The position numbers and the translations under genes were made by a program. From positions 1-20,051 of the forward strand of contig DASYYE010000264.1 of assembly GCA_035946955.1 (NCBI GenBank): a stretch of DNA of 20,051 nucleotides, read 5' to 3'. The stretch comes from DASYYE01 sp035946955. Its GTDB lineage: Bacteria > Actinomycetota > Actinomycetes > Streptosporangiales > Streptosporangiaceae. Positions 7,572-12,586 of this stretch are shown piece by piece; the first letter of the stretch is position 1, and the number at the start of each line of letters is the position of its first letter. The notes beneath the pieces were generated by a model that saw only the letters and a program-made list of their open reading frames with translations, did no database searches and had not been told where the DNA came from.

Positions 7572-8557
7572 CAGGCGCCCTTCCGGCCAAAGGTCTGGTA
7601 CAGGAAAAACGAGATCGGCACCAGCGAGATCACCATGAGGACCACGCCCAGGGCGGAGCCGAAGCCGATGCGGGAGACCTCGCCCACGATGTTGTTGGTG
7701 ACCAGCGCGGAAAGCAGTTCCAGGCCGTTGGTGCCCTTGTTGATGATGTAGACGATGTCGAAGGCGCGCAGTGACTCGATGACCGTGATGACGAGTACGA
7801 CGATGTTGATGGGCCTCATCGCGGGGAAGGTCACCCGCCAGAACGTCTGCCATCCGTTCGCGCCGTCGATGAGCGCGGCTTCCCGCAGGGACGGGTCGAC
7901 CGCTTTCAGGCCGGCGAGGTACAGCACCATCACGTACCCCGCCTGCCGCCACGAGGCCGCGACGAGCACGGCCCACAGGTTCAAGCTCGGGTTGCCGAGC
8001 CAGTCGATCAGGTTCGTGTTGCTGGTGTGCCCGATGACCGTGTTGACCAGGCCGTAGTTCGGCGAGTACATGAACTCCCAGATGATGCCGATGAGTGCCA
8101 GCGACAGCATGACCGGGAGGAAGAGCACGCTCTGGTAGAAGCGGCTGCCGCGGATGCCGCGGTCGATGACCACGGCGAACAGCATCCCCAGCGGCGTGGC
8201 GAAGACGAGGAAGACGCCGAGCCACTCGAAGTTGTGCTGCACCGCCGGCCAGAACGGCGGGTACACCGTGGCCGCCTGGTGGTAGTTCTGCACGCCGAAG
8301 AAGCAGGCGTCGTCCGGGATGAAGGTGCTCGGATGGCAGGCCCGCAGGTGCGGTACACCGACACCGCTCCACTGGAAGAACGACAGGACCACAGAGGCGA
8401 TCGCCGGCCCCCAGATGAACACCAGGTCCAGGACCACGGGCACGGCAAGCATCGCCATGATGACCATGACGTCGCGCCGGGACAGCCGGTGCAGCCGGTG
8501 CGTGCCGGGCTGGCGGCGAAGCTTCGCCGCCAGCCCGGCGTTCGCGTTTGCGGTCAC
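7571..8557 (-). CDS. CUT1 carbohydrate ABC transporter permease, MalF-like
   Basis: This 328-residue protein is the partner permease of the sugar importer. It has a short basic N-terminus, a first membrane helix around 30-60, a periplasm-side loop with two cysteines (ACHPS and DACFF, about 74-86), then further helices and the EAA motif EAALIDGANGWQTFWRVTFPA followed by MRPI. The loop cysteines could form a disulfide, which is an inference. It starts with GTG at 8555-8557, overlapping the binding-protein stop as GTGA, and ends overlapping the next permease start, so all three transporter genes are coupled. The closeness of galT, galE and galK suggests galactose or a galactoside as substrate, but the permease sequence itself cannot show this. 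Confidence 0.94.
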   Translation of the reverse strand: MTANANAGLAAKLRRQPGTHRLHRLSRRDVMVIMAMLAVPVVLDLVFIWGPAIASVVLSFFQWSGVGVPHLRACHPSTFIPDDACFFGVQNYHQAATVYPPFWPAVQHNFEWLGVFLVFATPLGMLFAVVIDRGIRGSRFYQSVLFLPVMLSLALIGIIWEFMYSPNYGLVNTVIGHTSNTNLIDWLGNPSLNLWAVLVAASWRQAGYVMVLYLAGLKAVDPSLREAALIDGANGWQTFWRVTFPAMRPINIVVLVITVIESLRAFDIVYIINKGTNGLELLSALVTNNIVGEVSRIGFGSALGVVLMVISLVPISFFLYQTFGRKGA

Positions 8558-9882
8558 GACCCGAAGATGGTCTTCGCCTGGTTGGCGAGGCTGTTCTGGA
8601 TCGAGGAGATGGTTGACGGGGTGGGGTTGTTGATGAACTGCTGGATCGCCTGCTCGGCTGCGGCGGCCATCGCCGGGTCGGTGTCGCGGTCACCGAACTG
8701 CGACACGGCCTTCTGCGTGGAGATGTCCTGGACAGACAGCTTCTGGATGGCGTTGTAGCTCGGCACCTGCACGCCCGGCACGAGTGCCACGTCCCACTCG
8801 TCGTACTTCAGGTACGACGCCTCAGCCGGGCCGGTGCCGATGTACTCGAGCACCTTCTTGGCGGCGTCCTTGTTCTTGGCCTTGGCCGGCAGGACGAACC
8901 CGTCCATGGGTGCGTCCATGTAGTCCTGGCCGTATGCGGGGTTGATCGCCGGGAACTGGAAGAAGCTGAGGTCGCTGAGGTCCGCGTTGTCGCTGACGTA
9001 CTGCGCGGCGACCTGGTTCGTGCCCTGGAACATCATCCCGGCCTGCTTGGTCTCCAGCGCCTTGGCCGCGTCCTCCCAGATGCGCCCGTTGGCGCCCGAC
9101 TGCAGGTAGGGCATGAGCTCCCGCCACTGGTTGAACACCGCGGTGACCTGAGGGTCGGTGTAGTGCGCTTGGTTGTGCATCAGGTTGATGTGGTAGTCGT
9201 AACCGTTGATGCGCAGGTCCAGGATGTCGAACATGCCCAGCGCTGGCCAGAGGTCCTTGTCAGCAAAGGCGAACGGGACCAGCTTGTCCTTCTGCATCTG
9301 CTTGCTCAGGGTGATGAGCTCGTCCCAGGTCGCTGGGACCTGGTAGCCCTTGGACGCGAAAGTGCTCTTGTTGTAGAAGATCACCCATGGGTAGTTGTAG
9401 ATCGGGACGAAGTAGTAGTGCCCATCGAGGCCCTTGCAGAGGGACTTGGTGGCTTCGTTGAAGTTGCCCCCGATCTTCTCCCACACGTCGTCGATCGGCT
9501 CCAGCAGGCCCTGCCGGGCGAAGAACTGCATGCGGTAGCCGGCGAACCAGGTCGCCAGGTCATTGGGCGTGCCCTGCAGGTAGGCGGTGATGTCCTGCTG
9601 GAAGGTGTTGTGGTCCACGGTGTTGACCGTGATCTTGATGCCAGTCTTTTTCTGCGCGGCAGAGACCAGCGCCCCGAACGCCTGCTTGGGTGCTGGGTCT
9701 GAGTAGTTCGAGCCGAAGGTGATGGCGTTGCCGCCACCAGAGCCGGAACCGGAACCAGAGCTGCCGCAAGCCGCCAGGGCGCCCGGAACGGCGGCCAGCC
9801 CAGCGGTCACGGCCAGGCCCTTCAGCGCAGAGCGCCTGCTGAATGACGCAGAGCTAAGTGAGTTAGGGGAGTGTTGGGTCAT
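8554..9882 (-). CDS. Sugar ABC transporter substrate-binding lipoprotein (CUT1, Tat-type signal)
   Basis: This 442-residue extracytoplasmic binding protein delivers substrate to the permeases. The signal region contains SRRSALKGLAV (Arg16-Arg17), resembling a twin-arginine motif, then a hydrophobic stretch and a lipobox LAAC with Cys39 as the likely lipidated residue. A Gly/Ser linker follows. The mature part has the bacterial solute-binding family 1 pattern: TWFAGYRMQFFARQGLLEPID, YYFVPIYNYPWVIFYNK, then WDELITLSKQM, GMMFQGTNQVAAQY and DGFVLPAKAKNKDAAKK. Many aromatic residues (Trp, Tyr, Phe) are consistent with sugar stacking. The ATG at 9880-9882 has AAGGAG five bases upstream. It is the first gene of the transporter operon and has its own 272-base upstream region. 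The substrate is inferred as a galactose-containing sugar from the neighbours only. Confidence 0.95.
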   Translation of the reverse strand: MTQHSPNSLSSASFSRRSALKGLAVTAGLAAVPGALAACGSSGSGSGSGGGNAITFGSNYSDPAPKQAFGALVSAAQKKTGIKITVNTVDHNTFQQDITAYLQGTPNDLATWFAGYRMQFFARQGLLEPIDDVWEKIGGNFNEATKSLCKGLDGHYYFVPIYNYPWVIFYNKSTFASKGYQVPATWDELITLSKQMQKDKLVPFAFADKDLWPALGMFDILDLRINGYDYHINLMHNQAHYTDPQVTAVFNQWRELMPYLQSGANGRIWEDAAKALETKQAGMMFQGTNQVAAQYVSDNADLSDLSFFQFPAINPAYGQDYMDAPMDGFVLPAKAKNKDAAKKVLEYIGTGPAEASYLKYDEWDVALVPGVQVPSYNAIQKLSVQDISTQKAVSQFGDRDTDPAMAAAAEQAIQQFINNPTPSTISSIQNSLANQAKTIFGS

Positions 9883-9928
9883 TGCGACTCCTTGCGGTCA
9901 GGGAGAACCTGGTCACCCCGGGAAGCAG

Positions 9929-9955
9929 CCGAACAAAGTTGCTCAGAAACTACCA
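9929..9955 (-). promoter_or_regulatory. Promoter-proximal TGGTAGTTT / TTTGTTCG motif pair (candidate DeoR operator)
   Basis: On the minus strand TGGTAGTTT (9947-9955), overlapping the -10, is followed ten bases further on by TTTGTTCG (9930-9937). Both elements recur at 10089-10102 as one merged TGGTAGTTTGTTCG. TTTGTTCG-like half-sites are typical of DeoR-family operators in general, so binding by one or both neighbouring DeoR proteins is plausible. Confidence 0.4.
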
Positions 9956-9977
9956 ACTAAGCACATGCCTGTGTCAA
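9949..9977 (-). promoter_or_regulatory. Promoter of the sugar transporter operon
   Basis: On the minus strand a perfect -35 hexamer TTGACA (9972-9977) is followed after 17 bases by GGTAGT (9949-9954), a weak -10. Transcription would begin near 9942, leaving a leader of about 60 bases ending in AAGGAG (9888-9893). The poor -10 beside an ideal -35 suits a regulated promoter. Confidence 0.6.
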
Positions 9978-9986
9978 GGTATGTGC
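9961..9986. promoter_or_regulatory. Inverted repeat straddling the -35 box (candidate operator)
   Basis: GCACATGCC (9961-9969) and GGTATGTGC (9978-9986) are inverted copies with one mismatch. They enclose an 8-base spacer that contains the TTGACA -35 hexamer. A protein bound here would block RNA polymerase. Which regulator uses it is unknown. Confidence 0.4.
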
Positions 9987-10088
9987 GCAGGTTGGGCTTT
10001 GAATCGTTATGAACCGACCAGATCGGCAGGAGAGTGGTGTCGAGACCACCCTGGCATGGCAACACGTGGGAACAGGGTGTTACAGAAG

Positions 10089-10102
10089 CGAACAAACTAC
10101 CA
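10089..10102 (-). promoter_or_regulatory. Distal TGGTAGTTTGTTCG motif (candidate DeoR operator)
   Basis: This 14-base minus-strand motif joins the TGGTAGTTT and TTTGTTCG elements seen separately at the promoter. It lies about 150 bases upstream of the predicted transcription start, a distance compatible with looping between two operators. A nearby imperfect palindrome GTGGTGTCGAGACCAC (10034-10049, two mismatches) may be a further site. Confidence 0.35.
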
Positions 10103-10154
10103 CGTCTGCGCTGTTAACGACTGGGTCGCTTCGGCGTGAGTCCGTGGTTCCTGG

Positions 10155-11312
10155 TCAGGCGAGCTGCCGGAGGCGGCGGGCGGCGTCTTCGGGGGCGATG
10201 TCGTTGGTGAACGCGTCCATGCCTGACTCGGTGCCCGCGAGGTACTTGAGCTTGCCCGGTGCGCGCCTGGTCGTGAACAGTTCCAGGTGGAGCGCGAGCT
10301 CGTCACGCCCCTGCTGTACCGGGGCCTGGTGCCAGGCGGAGATGTAGGGCGCCGGGGTGTCGAAGAGCCGGTCGAACCGCCGCAGGATGTCCAGGTATAT
10401 CTCGCAGAACTCGGCCTGCTCGGGCCCGGTGAGCTCGGTGAGGTCGGGCACCCGCCGGTGCGGGTACAGGTGGACCTGGTAGGGCCAGCGCGCCGCATGC
10501 GGGACGAACGCCGTCCAGTGCTGGCTGGTGGCCACCACGCGGGAGCCGTCGGCACGTTCGGCCGCGAGGGTGTCGTCGAAGATGTTCCCGCCGGTCAGCT
10601 CCTGGTAGCGGCGGGCGGCAGCCACCATGCGTGAGGTCCGCGGGGTGACGAACGGGTAGGCGTAGATCTGGCCGTGGGGGTGGGACAGGGTCACGCCGAT
10701 CTCGGTGCCGCGGTTCTCGAAGCAGTACACCTGGCGCACGCTCGGCAGCCGGGAGAGCTTGGCGGTGCGGTCCGTCCAGGCGGCGAGCACGATGGCCGCC
10801 TGCCCGGGGGTGAGGTCGGCGAACGACGCTTCGTGGTCCGGGCTGAAGCACACCACCTCACACCGTCCGAGTCCGGGACGGCGGCGCAGCAGGGCAGCAG
10901 GGTCGGTGCCCAGCCCGGCCGTGGCGCCTGCGCCCTCAGCGGGCAGCGGGACAGCGCCGCCCACGCCCGCCAGCGGCGCGGTGCCAGCATCGGGGGAGGT
11001 GAGCGCGGGGAACCGGTTCTGGAACACCACCACCTCGTAGGAGCTGGCGGGTATCTCCGTCGGGCGGCCAGGCGAGGACGGGCACAGCGGGCACTCGCTG
11101 TCCGGTGGGAGGTGCGTGCGCCCCATGCGGTGACCGGTGATGAGCACCCACTCGTCCACGAGCGGGTCGTACCGCGCCTCGGACGTGACCCGCACCGGGG
11201 CGATCGTGCGCGTGTCCGGCTGGGAGGCCTCCGAGTCCGCCTTGGTACCGAAGTAGATGAGTTCACGGCCGTCGGCGAGCGTGACCGCCGCCTGCTGGAC
11301 GGTGGGTGTCAT
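10155..11312 (-). CDS. galT: Galactose-1-phosphate uridylyltransferase GalT
   Basis: GalT exchanges UMP between UDP-glucose and galactose-1-phosphate, the middle step of the Leloir pathway. The 385-residue protein has the HIT-fold active site HPHGQIY (211-217) with His213 as the uridylylated nucleophile. It also has Cys74 and Cys77 in ECPLC, equivalent to metal-binding cysteines, and SPDHEASF with His160. FENRGTEIGVTLSHP, RWPYQVHLYPHR and the C-terminal LHLELFTTRR are further family blocks. An Ala/Gly/Pro-rich insert at about 108-145 looks like a flexible loop. The ATG at 11310-11312 overlaps the DeoR stop (ATGA) and begins the typical actinobacterial N-terminus LADGRELIYF; the open frame upstream is an antisense-like shadow of the regulator. 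galT is thus coupled to a DeoR repressor and separated from galE-galK by the transporter, the second DeoR gene and the corC-like gene. Confidence 0.96.
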   Translation of the reverse strand: MTPTVQQAAVTLADGRELIYFGTKADSEASQPDTRTIAPVRVTSEARYDPLVDEWVLITGHRMGRTHLPPDSECPLCPSSPGRPTEIPASSYEVVVFQNRFPALTSPDAGTAPLAGVGGAVPLPAEGAGATAGLGTDPAALLRRRPGLGRCEVVCFSPDHEASFADLTPGQAAIVLAAWTDRTAKLSRLPSVRQVYCFENRGTEIGVTLSHPHGQIYAYPFVTPRTSRMVAAARRYQELTGGNIFDDTLAAERADGSRVVATSQHWTAFVPHAARWPYQVHLYPHRRVPDLTELTGPEQAEFCEIYLDILRRFDRLFDTPAPYISAWHQAPVQQGRDELALHLELFTTRRAPGKLKYLAGTESGMDAFTNDIAPEDAARRLRQLA

Positions 11313-12208
11313 ACAGGCTCCGGGGTGCCTGCTCGTGCCTGGCGCATGGCCCCCTGGCCCGTGACCGGGGCGGCGAGCGCGGAGGCGGTCTGCGGAGCGA
11401 GCCCCGGACCGGGCGCCGGGGAGTCCGGCGGGCGGTCCTCGTCCGCGATGATCAGGTCGCCGACCGCCGCGGCCAGCGCCTCGCGGGCCTCGGCGCTCAG
11501 GCTGTGGTCGCTCACCAGGACGGCGGCGTCGGCCAGCGAGGCCATGGCACACAGCCCCACCACGCCCCACTTGGTGTGGTCGGCCAGCACGACGAGGCGC
11601 CCGGCTGAGGCGACCATCGCCCGGTTCATCTCCGCCTCCATTAGGTTCGGGGTGGTGAAACCCGCGGTGGGCTCCATGCCGTGCACCCCCATGAACAGGC
11701 AGTCCACGTAGAGGTGGCGGATCGCCTGGACCGCGACGGGCCCGACCAGGGCATCCGAGGGTGTCCGCACGCCGCCGGTCAGCACGACCGTCTGCGCCGA
11801 CCTGCCCCGGCTGTAGAGGACGTCAGCGACCCGTAGCGAGTTGGTGACCACGGTGAGGTCCGGGATGTGCGCGAGGTGGGCGGCCAGGGTGTGGGTGGTG
11901 GTCCCCGCGCTGACCGCGATGGCCGTGCCTGGCTTGACCAGGCGCGCCGCTGCCGCGGCGATCGCGTTCTTGGCCGCGCGCTCCCGGCCGGCTTTCGCCT
12001 CGAAGCCCGGCTCGTCGCTGGTCCCCTGCTGACGGGCGATCGCGCCGCCGTAGACCTTCTTGAGCATGCCCCGGCCGGCCAGGGCGTCGATGTCACGGCG
12101 GACGGTCATGTCCGAGACGCCGAGCAGTTGCGTCAGGTGAGCGACGTGGACTCCACCCGTACGCTCGATCTCCTGCATGATCAGGTTCTGGCGCTGTGCT
12201 GCGAGCAT
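11309..12208 (-). CDS. DeoR-family transcriptional repressor (copy 2, coupled to galT)
   Basis: This 299-residue paralogue of the regulator at 5620-6468 appears roughly 70% identical over the conserved part, judged by eye. The winged helix-turn-helix occupies about 1-60, and the 18-residue stretch QLLGVSDMTVRRDIDALA, including the recognition helix, is identical in both. The sensor domain has IAVSAGTTTHTLAAHL, VVLTGGVRTPSDALVGP, GVHGMEPTAGFTTPNLMEAE and VVLADHTKWGVVGLC. The C-terminal ~45 residues are a low-complexity Pro/Ala/Gly tail. I chose the ATG at 12206-12208 because the other copy starts at the same residue and GGGTGA lies about six bases upstream; an in-frame GTG three codons earlier is possible. 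It precedes galT with a four-base overlap, so it likely controls its own operon. A sugar phosphate such as galactose-1-phosphate is a reasonable but unproven effector. Confidence 0.95.
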   Translation of the reverse strand: MLAAQRQNLIMQEIERTGGVHVAHLTQLLGVSDMTVRRDIDALAGRGMLKKVYGGAIARQQGTSDEPGFEAKAGRERAAKNAIAAAAARLVKPGTAIAVSAGTTTHTLAAHLAHIPDLTVVTNSLRVADVLYSRGRSAQTVVLTGGVRTPSDALVGPVAVQAIRHLYVDCLFMGVHGMEPTAGFTTPNLMEAEMNRAMVASAGRLVVLADHTKWGVVGLCAMASLADAAVLVSDHSLSAEAREALAAAVGDLIIADEDRPPDSPAPGPGLAPQTASALAAPVTGQGAMRQARAGTPEPV

Positions 12209-12351
12209 GTTCGTCACCCAACCTAGGCAAACCGTTGCATGTACTAGGTCAGCACATCGCGCATCTTTCCTCAACAGAACCGGACGGCTTGTCCCAACAC
12301 CTGGCCTGACCAGGCGATTCCATTGAGGGATCTAGTGCCTTCCTCGGGGCT

Positions 12352-12383
12352 GGCCCCCACGCTACATCCCCAGCGTGAGGGCC
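12352..12383. other. Stable stem-loop between divergent genes
   Basis: GGCCCCCACGCT (12352-12363) and AGCGTGAGGGCC (12372-12383) pair over 12 positions with one mismatch around an 8-base loop. It lies between divergently transcribed genes, where a terminator for either is not expected. It may be an mRNA leader structure or the end of an unannotated small transcript. Confidence 0.5.
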
Positions 12384-12432
12384 TGCTATGTCCATGTTAT
12401 GAGGATACCTGTTGCATTTTGATAACGAGTGC

Positions 12433-12463
12433 TTGAAAATTGCATGAATCCGCGAGCTACTCT
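12433..12463 (+). promoter_or_regulatory. Candidate promoter for the beta-helix membrane protein gene
   Basis: TTGAAA (12433-12438) and TACTCT (12458-12463) resemble -35 and -10 hexamers on the plus strand, but the 19-base spacing is longer than ideal. This is the best pair I can find in the AT-rich patch. It would give a leader of roughly 115 bases containing the 13-bp inverted repeat. Confidence 0.3.
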
Positions 12464-12505
12464 GTGCGACGTTGTTCGACTCTACGGTGCCCAGCCCCGG
12501 CCCAG

Positions 12506-12566
12506 ATTCCATGATCATCAAGACTTCTCAGTCACTTTGACCGAATGTCCTACATGATCATGGAAT
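12506..12566. repeat. 13-bp perfect inverted repeat just upstream of the beta-helix gene
   Basis: ATTCCATGATCAT (12506-12518) and ATGATCATGGAAT (12554-12566) are perfect inverted copies separated by 35 bases. Each arm also contains the small palindrome ATGATCAT. The right arm ends 20 bases before the GTG start, so a protein bound at both arms, or an RNA hairpin, could control the gene. Confidence 0.6.
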
Positions 12567-12586
12567 GAGCGGCCCAGGATGAGCGC

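Larger units (their letters stand above)
12209..12586. other. 378-base divergent intergenic region, AT-richer than surroundings
   Basis: No convincing gene lies here. The region separates the deoR-galT unit from the beta-helix protein gene. It contains TTGCAT three times (12235-12240, 12412-12417, 12440-12445), a small CCTGG/CCAGG stem-loop (12300-12314), a large stem-loop (12352-12383), a DeoR-like TTGTTCG half-site (12472-12478) and a 13-bp inverted repeat (12506-12566). The local composition change and structure density suggest several regulatory elements or a small RNA. Confidence 0.6.

Noticed and set aside
6469..7590. Upstream extension of the first DeoR frame
   Set aside because: It shadows the MalG-like permease in a different frame; the helix-turn-helix and a ribosome site place the start at 6468.
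7572..8693. Upstream extension of the MalG-like permease frame
   Set aside because: It overlaps the MalF-like permease and the end of the binding protein in another frame. The TGATG overlap at 7569-7573 gives a natural start instead.
12249..12521. 90-codon minus-strand open frame in the deoR2 intergenic region
   Set aside because: It lacks GC-rich third positions, has no ribosome site or domain, and covers the stem-loops and repeats; it is probably a chance frame in AT-richer DNA.
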